Positions 1-8,000 of a stretch of 34,163 nt of DNA are shown piece after piece. Under the pieces are notes generated by a model, which saw only the letters and a list, made by a program, of their open reading frames with translations, did no database searches and was not told where the DNA came from. The position numbers were made by a program, and so were the translations under genes. The DNA lies in NCBI GenBank assembly GCA_002747435.1, contig PDPH01000027.1, positions 1 through 34,163 of the forward strand, in the 5' to 3' direction. The stretch's first letter is position 1, and each line of letters starts with the position of its first letter. The DNA comes from Pseudomonadota bacterium (GTDB taxonomy: Bacteria > Pseudomonadota > Gammaproteobacteria > Thiotrichales > Thiotrichaceae).

Positions 1-101
1 TGCCATCGGGCGTCAGCAGGTTGATTGAAGTCTGTCGAAAACTGGATGTGAGCCTTGTGTAATCAATACGTTACTGCATTAAGTTGGCGCTTATGAGGGA
101 A

Positions 102-130
102 GCCCTCAGCTCTTAAATCGAGATGAGGGC
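102..130 (-). terminator. Hairpin downstream of acs, possible terminator
   Basis: GCCCTCA at 102-108 pairs with TGAGGGC at 124-130, and CTC/GAG extends the stem inward past one mismatch. It lies about 20 bases past the acs stop. On the acs strand there is no clear U-run after the stem, so it may be a weak or factor-assisted terminator or an mRNA 3'-end stabiliser. Confidence 0.35.
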
Positions 131-150
131 AGTGGATTCATTATGCTGAT

Positions 151-2091
151 TTACTGGTTTTCACGATGATCAATCAGGTCATTGACAACGGTTGGATCAG
201 CAAGTGTGGAGGTATCACCCAAATTTTCCAGCTCATTAGCTGCAATCTTGCGCAAAATACGACGCATGATTTTACCAGAACGTGTTTTAGGCAACCCCGG
301 TGACCACTGAATAATATTAATCTTGGCAATCGGACCAATCTCTTGGCGTACCAAATCTACCAATGCTTTCTTCAGTTCATCCGTACCTTCCTCACCCGTC
401 ATCAATGTGACATACGCATAGATACCTTGACCTGTCAGTTCATGTGGGTAGCCCACAACCGCCGCTTCGGCAACTTTGGGATGCAATACCAGCGCAGATT
501 CGATTTCAGCCGTACCCAAACGGTGACCAGATACGTTTAATACGTCGTCTACGCGACCCGTAATCCAGTAATAACCCTCTTCATCACGGCGCGCGCCATC
601 GCCCGTGAAGTAATAACCCGGATACATGCTAAAATAAGCTTCGACAAAGCGATCATGGTTATTGTACAGCGTGCGCATCATGGACGGCCAAGGATGCTTA
701 ATACACAGACTGCCTTCCGCAGGGCTGGTTTCAATTTCATTACCTTGATCATCCAATAGAACCGGCTCTACGCCAAAGAAAGGATGAGTAGCAGAACCCG
801 GTTTCAACGGCGTTGCTCCGGGCAAAGGTGTCAGCATATGAGCACCTGTTTCTGTTTGCCACCAAGTATCTACAATCGGGCAACGCTCCCTACCTACTAC
901 GCGGTAATACCACTCCCAGGCTTCTGGGTTAATGGGCTCACCGACCGTACCTAAGACACGCAATTTAGACAGTTGCGCTTTTTCAACAAACTGGCTACCT
1001 GCTCCCATTAACATACGGATAGCGGTAGGTGCCGTATAGAAAATAGAGACATCATGCTTGTCGCATACGTTCCAAAAGCGGCTAGCATCAGGATAAGTGG
1101 GAATACCCTCAAACATTAAAGTGGTCGCGCCATTCGCCAAAGGTCCATACACAATATAAGAGTGTCCTGTCACCCAGCCAATATCAGCCGTACACCAGTA
1201 AACTTCACCCTCTTGATAATCAAATACCAGTTTGTGTGTCATGGCAGCTTGCAACAAATAGCCACCTGTCGTATGCAACACACCTTTTGGTTTGCCCGTA
1301 GAGCCAGAAGTGTAAAGAATGAATAAAGGATCATCCGCTTCCATCACTTCAGCTTCGCACTGAGTGGCGGCATCCGCCATCGCTTCGTGATACCAAACGT
1401 CATGATCATGCCATGCAACAGGATCCCCCCCCCGCTTAACGACAATACAGGTATGCACCTTAGGGCATTGCTCAATCGCCTTATCGGCATTCTTCTTCAA
1501 AGGTACGCGCTTGCCACCCCGCATCGACTGGTCAGATGTAATCACCACACCACAGTCAGCATCTTGGATACGATCACGCAAAGCATCCGGTGAAAAGCCA
1601 CCAAATACAATAGAGTGAATAGCACCAATACGAGTACATGCCAACATGGCCACCGCAGCTTCGGGAATCATTGGAAGGTAGATAGAAACACGATCGCCTT
1701 TTTTAACACCACGGCTTTTTAACACATTAGCGAATTTACAGACTTCTTCATGCAGTTCTTTATAAGTAATCTTGCGGTCTTCATCTGGGTTATCGCCTTC
1801 CCAAATAATAGCAACTTGATCACTGCGGGTTTCTAAATGACGATCTAGGCAGTTTTCAGCAACATTGAGTTGTCCACCTTCAAACCACTTGATATAGACA
1901 TCATCTGCAAAACTCCAATCCAGTACATTGTCCCACTTTTTGCGCCAGCTTAAGTAATTTTCAGCCTGCTCGGCCCAGAAACCTTCTGGATCAATAATAG
2001 ACTGTTCATACATGGCGCTGTATTGCTCAGCATTAATATGAGCATGCTGCGCAAACGCTTCAGGAACGGGATAGGTCTTAATATCAGACAT
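151..2091 (-). CDS. acs: Acetyl-CoA synthetase (acetate--CoA ligase, AMP-forming)
   Basis: Activates acetate to acetyl-CoA through acetyl-AMP in the cytoplasm. The 646 residues are close to the usual length of about 650. Visible motifs are the P-loop-like [29 protein letters not shown], the hinge region [13 protein letters not shown], and the C-terminal [11 protein letters not shown] with the catalytic, acetylation-prone Lys at about 607. I chose ATG 2091 because GAGGAG lies 7 bases upstream; the reading frame stays open to 2115, but that extension would contain the ribosome binding site. A run of nine G on the coding strand (1425-1433) encodes the Arg-Gly-Gly stretch. The gene appears to be transcribed alone. 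The family is certain. The regulation is not visible apart from an inverted repeat upstream. Confidence 0.97.
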   Translation of the reverse strand: MSDIKTYPVPEAFAQHAHINAEQYSAMYEQSIIDPEGFWAEQAENYLSWRKKWDNVLDWSFADDVYIKWFEGGQLNVAENCLDRHLETRSDQVAIIWEGDNPDEDRKITYKELHEEVCKFANVLKSRGVKKGDRVSIYLPMIPEAAVAMLACTRIGAIHSIVFGGFSPDALRDRIQDADCGVVITSDQSMRGGKRVPLKKNADKAIEQCPKVHTCIVVKRGGDPVAWHDHDVWYHEAMADAATQCEAEVMEADDPLFILYTSGSTGKPKGVLHTTGGYLLQAAMTHKLVFDYQEGEVYWCTADIGWVTGHSYIVYGPLANGATTLMFEGIPTYPDASRFWNVCDKHDVSIFYTAPTAIRMLMGAGSQFVEKAQLSKLRVLGTVGEPINPEAWEWYYRVVGRERCPIVDTWWQTETGAHMLTPLPGATPLKPGSATHPFFGVEPVLLDDQGNEIETSPAEGSLCIKHPWPSMMRTLYNNHDRFVEAYFSMYPGYYFTGDGARRDEEGYYWITGRVDDVLNVSGHRLGTAEIESALVLHPKVAEAAVVGYPHELTGQGIYAYVTLMTGEEGTDELKKALVDLVRQEIGPIAKINIIQWSPGLPKTRSGKIMRRILRKIAANELENLGDTSTLADPTVVNDLIDHRENQ

Positions 2092-2153
2092 TACATGACT
2101 CCTCACTAAAAACAAAAAAGCATACTAGGTGGTGCACACACATCGTTTTATTA

Positions 2154-2194
2154 TTTTACCTTGGCGGCTCATATTCATACAATCCAAGGTAAAA
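2154..2194. repeat. 11-bp perfect inverted repeat upstream of acs
   Basis: TTTTACCTTGG (2154-2164) and CCAAGGTAAAA (2184-2194) are perfect inverted copies around a 20-base loop. They lie between the end of the tRNA thiolation gene and the start of acs. Neither strand has a U-run after the stem, so a classic intrinsic terminator is not well supported. It could be an acs operator or a hairpin at the 3' end of the upstream transcript. Confidence 0.45.
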
Positions 2195-2265
2195 GTCCAG
2201 ACAAAGCCTACACCTAAGCCCTAAATTGTCGACAATCCCTTAAATTTCATCCAGATTGATACTGC

Positions 2266-3021
2266 TTAACCTGTCTTATCCAAACCTTCACGCATTAAAG
2301 GTTGCATAGCTGCCAACAAACTTTTAAACAGATTACTGTGCATGCTCTCCTCATGACTCAGCAATTGCTTCATATGTTCACGCTGGGTTGGCATATCAAA
2401 ACAGGCAGGGCAATTCTCCATAATAATCGGCAAACCCGCAGTCTGGGCAAAGTCGCGCATTTGCCTTTCTCGTGCATAAACCAACGGTCGAATGACCCGC
2501 AAGTCACCTGCATCAACTCGATAATGTGCTTTCATAGTTTTCAGCTTGCCACCATGAAAAGCAGACATTAAAAAACTTTCTGCCAAATCATCCAAATGCT
2601 GCGCCAAAGCCAGTACATTATAGCCCTCTTCCCGCGCTGTCTTATACATCAAACCACGCTTCATACGCGAACAAAAAGCACAATAAGAATTATTATCCAT
2701 GTGCGTTTCAGCCAATGTCATAATCGGCTCACGTACATAAAAATAAGGCATACCCAAAGATTCCACATAAGGAATCAAAGGAGAAGGATCAAAACTACCC
2801 GACTGCGGATCAATGGTAACAACGGCTAATTCAAAACGAATGGGCGCACACCGCTGAAAATGACGCAGAATGTGCAAAAGCGACAAAGAATCTTTACCAC
2901 CAGACAAGCCTAGTAAAATGCGATCACCTGCACGAATCAAATCATAATCCCCGATGGCTTTACCAACTAAGCGTACTAGGGATTTTGGAGGTTTAATAAA
3001 TGCAGCTTGCGGATTAGGCAT
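2266..3021 (-). CDS. ttcA: TtcA-type tRNA 2-thiocytidine synthetase, short form
   Basis: An N-type ATP pyrophosphatase expected to thiolate cytidine 32 of tRNA, using ATP and a bound iron-sulfur cluster. The PP-loop SGGKDS is at residues 40-45, the first Cys pair CAFC at 114-117, and a second pair CPAC at 204-207. Family TtcA enzymes carry Cys at comparable places. At 251 residues it is about 60 shorter than E. coli TtcA and lacks the GSQ-type segment after the second cysteine region, so it belongs to a divergent short subgroup and the exact substrate is less certain. The ATG overlaps the toxin stop in ATGCCTAA, and no Shine-Dalgarno is visible, so translation may depend on coupling to the toxin gene. 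Confidence 0.8.
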   Translation of the reverse strand: MPNPQAAFIKPPKSLVRLVGKAIGDYDLIRAGDRILLGLSGGKDSLSLLHILRHFQRCAPIRFELAVVTIDPQSGSFDPSPLIPYVESLGMPYFYVREPIMTLAETHMDNNSYCAFCSRMKRGLMYKTAREEGYNVLALAQHLDDLAESFLMSAFHGGKLKTMKAHYRVDAGDLRVIRPLVYARERQMRDFAQTAGLPIIMENCPACFDMPTQREHMKQLLSHEESMHSNLFKSLLAAMQPLMREGLDKTG

Positions 3022-3316
3022 TGGTTCGCTTATGCCAATATTCAGGGACTCGTCGTTGGCGTGCTACAGCATAGATTTGGAAGCCATGTTGCACATTTTC
3101 ACGATAAATCACGAAGTATGGAAACCTACACAATGGGTATTTACGCAACCTACCATCAACAGGTGTGCCAAATTGCTGATTGGTGGTAATGATGCCCAAT
3201 ATGCGCTCGAATTCAGCAAGAGATGCTTCGGCTATGATCGTACTGGCATGTAGCGCATAGTATTCTGCGGCTGCGCCTAGTTCTTCTTCCGCTTCAGGGT
3301 GAAGCCAATATTTCAT
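3014..3316 (-). CDS. RelE/ParE-family type II toxin
   Basis: A 100-residue protein of the RelE/ParE fold. The start has the typical helix (HPEAEEELGAAAEYY) and the C-terminus has AVARQRRVPEYWHKR, very like the conserved ParE ending in which Arg and the Tyr/Trp region contact the target. ParE members act on DNA gyrase and RelE members on ribosome-bound mRNA; the sequence does not decide which. It follows its antitoxin with a 4-base ATGA overlap, the classic order and spacing for this toxin-antitoxin type. Its own stop overlaps the start of the tRNA thiolation gene. No lesion is visible. Confidence 0.85.
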   Translation of the reverse strand: MKYWLHPEAEEELGAAAEYYALHASTIIAEASLAEFERILGIITTNQQFGTPVDGRLRKYPLCRFPYFVIYRENVQHGFQIYAVARQRRVPEYWHKRTNA

Positions 3317-3540
3317 AGATTGGCAATACGAGCATGAACACGAGCAATGGCTTGCTCACCAGATACCATTTGTACTGCACCAGAAAACACATCGGCTTCA
3401 CGCCGCAAAGCCTCAGATACCCACGCTTTGTCTACTTGAGAGTCTGGTTCAAAGCTGGCAAGTAGGCGCTCAAGGATACGCGAACGATCTTCTGCTCCCA
3501 TACGAAGTACCTGCGCTTCTATTTCATGTACGGATAGCAT
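3313..3540 (-). CDS. Addiction module antitoxin (TIGR02574-like)
   Basis: A 75-residue protein matching the small addiction module component family that pairs with RelE/ParE toxins. It has an N-terminal helix, then LRMGAEDRSRILERLLASF, then a charged middle (DKAWVSEALRREAD) and a C-terminal helix. I chose ATG 3540 because GGAG lies 7 bases upstream; an in-frame TTG at 3558 would put that site inside the coding region. The stop overlaps the toxin start by ATGA. This family has no obvious DNA-binding domain, so autoregulation cannot be inferred from sequence alone. Confidence 0.8.
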   Translation of the reverse strand: MLSVHEIEAQVLRMGAEDRSRILERLLASFEPDSQVDKAWVSEALRREADVFSGAVQMVSGEQAIARVHARIANL

Positions 3541-3622
3541 AGCAATGCTCCAAGGCAATTAAGGAAATTTCATTACCATAATGATGCCACAACTAAAGGA
3601 AGCTTGGCTACCTAACTCTTTA

Positions 3623-4774
3623 CTACGCTTTACTATACACCAGTTCCCCAGCTACCCAAGTTTTTTGTACACACAAATCCGCATCTAACAACACTAAATC
3701 CGCACGATAAGTACTAGCCAAGCGTGCGTACTGATCAGCCAAACCTAAAAACTGCGCAGGATACAAACTAGCCATACGTAAGGCTTCTGGCAAAGCCAGC
3801 TCTAGCGTATGCACACAATGACGTACGGCACTGGCCATATCCAAGGCCGAACCGGCTAAAGTACCATCTGCTTTAGCGCAACGACCATCGACAGCATAAA
3901 TCGTTTCGCCATACAACTCGAAGCTGTTTACCGAGCTTCCCACTACCGCCATAGCATCGGTGACTAATAGCATTTTGCCTGTAGGCTTGGTGCGCACGGC
4001 TAGTTTGGCTACCGCAGGATGTAGGTGAATACCATCAACAATCAAACCACAATAAGTCTGTTCGTCCTCTAAGGCAGCCCCTACAACGCCAGGTTCACGA
4101 CTCGCCATAGGTGTCATGGCATTATACAAATGCGTAAAGCAAGCGAGACCTTCGGCTAAAGCTTGTTGGATTTGTGCATAGTCCGCTAAGGTATGTCCGG
4201 CACTCACACGAATTCCCCTCGCCACCCAACGCGCAATCGTACCAGCCGGTAAACACTCGGGTGCTACAGTGATCAAATAACGCTCTGGGGGTAAGCATTG
4301 TAATAATTGCTCAGAAAAATCCGCCAAAAGACGCACTTTGTCAGCCGCATGCACACCTCGCTTTTCCAAATTAAGGTGGGGGCCCTCCAAATGAATCCCC
4401 AGAATACCGGGCAATTGTTCTATAGCCTGCGCTACAGCATCAACTGCTTGTGACATTATAGCGTCACTATCCGTAATCAAGGTGGGCAACATCGCCGTCG
4501 TTCCCCCTGACCAATGTCCGCGACGAATCGCCTCTAAACCAGCCAGTGTAGGCTGATTATTAAACATCACCCCACCCCCACCATTGACTTGAATATCAAT
4601 AAAACCTGGCGTTAATAACTGACCTGAGCAATCCACACAGTCCAATCCTTCGGGCAATTCACTCATGGGCAGAATTTGCTCTATACGTTGATGGCTCACT
4701 ATCACCGCTTGTTCATGATGTTCCTGATCATCGGCATCGAAGTAAGTACAGTGAGTTAGGGCAAATCTTTTCAT
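3623..4774 (-). CDS. nagA: N-acetylglucosamine-6-phosphate deacetylase
   Basis: Converts N-acetylglucosamine 6-phosphate to glucosamine 6-phosphate plus acetate in the cytoplasm. The 383 residues are the usual length. Amidohydrolase-fold motifs appear in order: GFIDIQVNGGGG near the N-terminus, the metal-binding GIHLEGPHLN, RVSAGHTLADY, FTHLYNAMTPM and LVTDAMA, which carries the catalytic Asp. It starts 19 bases after the broken trhP gene on the same strand, so the two were probably co-transcribed. An N-acetylglucosamine kinase lies about 2 kb upstream on the same strand. Together they would return amino sugars from cell-wall turnover to central metabolism. No nagB is in the window. Confidence 0.95.
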   Translation of the reverse strand: MKRFALTHCTYFDADDQEHHEQAVIVSHQRIEQILPMSELPEGLDCVDCSGQLLTPGFIDIQVNGGGGVMFNNQPTLAGLEAIRRGHWSGGTTAMLPTLITDSDAIMSQAVDAVAQAIEQLPGILGIHLEGPHLNLEKRGVHAADKVRLLADFSEQLLQCLPPERYLITVAPECLPAGTIARWVARGIRVSAGHTLADYAQIQQALAEGLACFTHLYNAMTPMASREPGVVGAALEDEQTYCGLIVDGIHLHPAVAKLAVRTKPTGKMLLVTDAMAVVGSSVNSFELYGETIYAVDGRCAKADGTLAGSALDMASAVRHCVHTLELALPEALRMASLYPAQFLGLADQYARLASTYRADLVLLDADLCVQKTWVAGELVYSKA

Positions 4775-4793
4775 AATATTTTCATCAAGCCAT

Positions 4794-6149
4794 TCATAAA
4801 AACCGACTAATCAATACCTTATCACTGTTGATATGTTTCACTGGGATACGGACTTTATGGCCGCTGCCCGGAGCCACTTCAACTGGATTACCTTTTAAAT
4901 CCTGCATCTGCTCCAATCTTATTTCCCGATTCCCCCCTGCTGGCAAAATCAGCTCCAGTCGATCCCCCACTTGAAAACGGTTTTTGACCTCAACTTTCAA
5001 CCAGCCTGTTTCCATATCCACACCAATCGCTTCACCAACAAATTGCTGACGGTGGTTTTGGGATGCACCGTAAATATAATTCTGGTACTCATGCGTATGG
5101 TGGCGCTCATAGAAACCATCGGTATAGCCTCGATGCGCCAAATTCTCCAAAATACCCAATAACTTATTATCAAAAGGCTGACCGGCTACGGCATCATCAA
5201 TCGCCTGACGATAAACTTGAGCTGTGCGTGCTGCGTAATAATGTGATTTGGTACGCCCTTCAATCTTTAAGCTATCGACACCTATTTCACACAAGCGCTG
5301 CACATGCTCCACTGCGCGTAAATCCTTAGAGTTCATAATATACGTGCCGTGCTCATCCTCCATAACTGGCAGCAACTCACCCGGACGATTTTTCTCTTCC
5401 AGAAAATACACCCGATCTGCCAAAGGATGACGTTGCTGATGACCACAATCCGCTACACTAGCCATTTGGTTGAAAGCATCCAGAGACAATATAGCTTCCT
5501 GCGGCACATAAGTGCCGTCCGGTGTTTCTGCTGCTGCTGTCGTCTTGTATTCCCAACGGCAAGAATTAGTGCAAGTTCACTGATTGGGGTCACGATGATT
5601 GAAATAACCCGACAATAAACAGCGTCCAGAATAAGCAATACACAAAGCACCGTGTACAAAAACCTCTAGCTCCATATCAGGGCATTCTTGGCGAATTTCT
5701 GCAAGCTCATCCAAAGACAACTCACGCGATAAAATAATGCGCTTAATCCCCAGCTTCTGCCAAAATTTCACACTGGCATAATTCACTGTATTCATTTGTA
5801 CAGATAAGTGAATCACCATCTCTGGGAAAGCTTCACGCACTATCATAATCAAGCCAGGGTCAGCCATAATCAGTGCATCGGGCTGCATCTGAATCACAGG
5901 CTCAATATCGCGTAAAAAGGTTTTAAGCTTTGAATTATGTGGCATGGTATTCGCCGCCACAAAAAACTGCTTACCTAAAGCATGTGCTTCAGCAATACCT
6001 TTAGCCAGATTCTCATTTTGGAAATCATTATTACGCACCCGCAAGCTGTAGCGCGGTTGCCCGGCGTAAACGGCGTCTGCACCATAGGCAAAGGCATAAC
6101 GCATATTTTTCAACGTGCCTGCGGGGGCGAGCAACTCTGGTTTTTTCAT
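4794..6149 (-). pseudogene. trhP: trhP (yegQ) U32 tRNA hydroxylation protein, interrupted by in-frame TGA
   Basis: Homologous along its whole length to the U32-family protein TrhP/YegQ (about 450 residues), which is needed for 5-hydroxyuridine at tRNA position 34. It begins MKKPELLAPAGTLKNMRYAF at ATG 6149 and reads GYFNHRDPNQ, then TGA at 5579-5577, then TCTNSCRWEY in the same frame to a normal C-terminus at 4794. E. coli YegQ has Gly at this position (NQGTCTNACRW), so a single GGA-to-TGA change explains the stop. The halves are 5577-6149 and 4794-5576. The TGA falls between the two halves of the conserved Cys cluster (CIAYSGRC ... TCTNSC), so the N-terminal piece alone should not work. No other lesion is visible. 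A recent mutation, a sequencing error and readthrough are all possible. Confidence 0.85.
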
Positions 6150-6178
6150 GGTGGTGTATTTTTCAAAATAATTCCAAT

Positions 6179-6210
6179 AAAAAAGTCCAGCACTCACACA
6201 GTGCCAGACT
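6179..6210 (-). terminator. Intrinsic terminator after the thioredoxin-fold gene
   Basis: On the minus strand an 11-bp stem (AGTCTGGCACT with AGTGCTGGACT, two G-U pairs) closes a GTGTG loop and is followed directly by a run of T. It lies about 35 bases past the stop of the redoxin gene and before the trhP start, so it separates these two transcription units. Confidence 0.85.
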
Positions 6211-6245
6211 TCATTCAGGATAAGTCTATAAGATTGGCTCAACGA

Positions 6246-6824
6246 TCAAGCAAAATAATCCGGCTCATTGCCTGCCTTCCACTTAATATTGCAGCCCAAT
6301 GAGGCTTTTTGGTCTTTCGGTGCAGCTTGGCCTGCCAATAAGTTATCCATTGCTTGGCGTAAATCCTGCCCCGTCACAGCTTCATCATTGCCTGGGCGGG
6401 CATCATCAAATTGACCGCGATAATACAGCTTATGCTCCTGATCAAACAGAAAAAAATCAGGGGTACAAGCAGCTTGATAGGCTTTGGCAACTGCTTGTGA
6501 TTCATCATACAAATAAGGAAAACGGTAAGCCGCAACCTTCAGCTCTTCCACCATTTTTTCTGGACTATCCTCAGGATAGTGAACAACATCATTTGCATTA
6601 ATGGCCACAACGGCAATGCCTTTGGCTTGGTATTCTGTGCTGAGTTCAGCAAATTTCTCGCGGATGTGTATAACATAAGGGCAATGGTTGCAAATGAAAG
6701 CAACCAAAATTGGCTGTCCAGCAAACTGTTGCAAGGACACTATATTATCCGTAGCCGGTTCGAGCAACTCAAAGTCGGGGGCTGCTGTGCCCAGCTCTAG
6801 CATGGTAGACGGAGTACGTGCCAT
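6246..6824 (-). CDS. Thioredoxin-family (AhpC/TSA-like) protein
   Basis: A 192-residue cytoplasmic redoxin; no signal peptide or membrane segment is visible. It has the AhpC/TSA-type opening (LGTAAPDFELLEP), then FICNHCPYV with a CxxC pair at residues 45 and 48 in the position of the thioredoxin active site, and a cis-Pro region at AACTPDFFLFD. The N-terminal pattern is that of the AhpC/TSA or redoxin group seen in many proteobacteria, whose substrate is unknown. I chose ATG 6824 because GAGGAG is 7 bases upstream. It ends just before an intrinsic terminator. A general thiol-disulfide or peroxide function is an inference from the fold. Confidence 0.85.
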   Translation of the reverse strand: MARTPSTMLELGTAAPDFELLEPATDNIVSLQQFAGQPILVAFICNHCPYVIHIREKFAELSTEYQAKGIAVVAINANDVVHYPEDSPEKMVEELKVAAYRFPYLYDESQAVAKAYQAACTPDFFLFDQEHKLYYRGQFDDARPGNDEAVTGQDLRQAMDNLLAGQAAPKDQKASLGCNIKWKAGNEPDYFA

Positions 6825-6951
6825 CAGTAATCTCCTCAATACAATGTAATCTTGAAAAGCAAAGCATAGAGTATAAGCTTAGCCAACAGGCAGGGCTAAT
6901 TTCCGCCATGCTGATAACGGCAGACGACTCAGTGAGCGAACCGCCTATCTA

Positions 6952-7842
6952 TTAAACTAAAATTTGCTTACGCGCCATGAGTAATGCGCCATCCAGTGCA
7001 TTACCTGCGGGTTTTTGCAAACTTGCCAATAAGTGAGACGGTAAATAGGGTTCGTACGCCTTTGCCAATCCCCCCAATAAAGCGATACGTCCGGTATTAT
7101 AAGCTTGTAATACTTTAATCATGGCCACCAAATCAGCGGTGGCACTTGTCATTAAAGCCAGTGCATGTGGGTCATTTTGCGCAGCATATTGAAACACTAA
7201 AGGCGCAAAACGGGCATAATCAGCCGGTTTAGCTGTAAGACTCCAAGTTAAACAATGCTCAGGACACCACTCAAATGATGCAGCTATCGCATCCGTCAAA
7301 TCAGAAGCTGGAATCATCGTATCCAGTGCTAACAATGTTAAGCGTACAGTCTGATGTCCCAAAAAAGCGCCACTGGCCTGATCGCCGAGCGTAAACCCCC
7401 AACCACCAAAGGTGCGGCTTTCTTCTGGCGCAATAATCTGGGCACAAGACCCTGTACCCACAATGACAATGCCACCATATTGCCCCTGATGCACACCTAG
7501 ACAAGCGATATAAGCATCATTACTCACAATGCAACTCGCAAATAAATCCTTAATGGGTTGGATAGTCGTACGGTCTTTGGTTAATACCCACCCTGCCAAT
7601 CCCATGCCTACATGCAAGGCAGATAAGGGCATTTTTTCCAAACCAGCTTGTTGCAAAGCAGCTTGTGTAGCTGTAATGATTTCTGCCTTAACCGGCTCCA
7701 GCCCTAAGCGCCAATTGGCAGACCTCGCTTTCCCTTCCCCCAAAACATGCCCCTTAACATCCGTTAAGCGCGCCCGACAAGTACTACCACCGCCATCAAT
7801 CCCCACAAACAGCGGTGATGCCAAAGTATTTTTTTGCGTCAA
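6952..7842 (-). CDS. N-acetylglucosamine/glucosamine kinase, BadF/BadG ATPase family
   Basis: A 296-residue sugar kinase of the ASKHA fold. The phosphate-1 motif FVGIDGGGSTCRARLTD is at the N-terminus, with GGIVIVGTGSCA in the middle and a glycine-rich adenosine motif (ALLGGLAKAYEPY) near the C-terminus. Relatives phosphorylate N-acetylglucosamine or glucosamine, and nagA about 2 kb downstream supports an amino-sugar role. The start is TTG at 7842, with AGAGAGG five bases upstream; no ATG is available before the conserved N-terminus. Whether the acetylated or the free amine is the true substrate cannot be told from the sequence. Confidence 0.85.
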   Translation of the reverse strand: MTQKNTLASPLFVGIDGGGSTCRARLTDVKGHVLGEGKARSANWRLGLEPVKAEIITATQAALQQAGLEKMPLSALHVGMGLAGWVLTKDRTTIQPIKDLFASCIVSNDAYIACLGVHQGQYGGIVIVGTGSCAQIIAPEESRTFGGWGFTLGDQASGAFLGHQTVRLTLLALDTMIPASDLTDAIAASFEWCPEHCLTWSLTAKPADYARFAPLVFQYAAQNDPHALALMTSATADLVAMIKVLQAYNTGRIALLGGLAKAYEPYLPSHLLASLQKPAGNALDGALLMARKQILV

Positions 7843-8000
7843 ACGTACCTCTCTTTATCAACATATGACGAGTTATTTCTAAACTATACCAGCAACCGGA
7901 AGAAACCCAAGGAGTACAATAAAAGTGTATAAATCTGTAAATTCAGGGACAAGTAACCCAGAATAAGATTCAATGACTACCAGACAGCGGGTATTACATC

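Noticed and set aside
4794..5507. Separate gene starting at GTG 5507 as a stand-alone U32 fragment
   Set aside because: It is the in-frame C-terminal half of trhP, lacks the N-terminal half of the Cys cluster and has no convincing ribosome binding site.
5540..5579. Selenocysteine at the trhP TGA, since a weak hairpin (AUUCUU/GGGAAU with GU in the loop) starts about 10 bases after it
   Set aside because: Homologues have Gly, not Cys, at this position. The hairpin is short and rests on G-U pairs. No sel gene is in the window.
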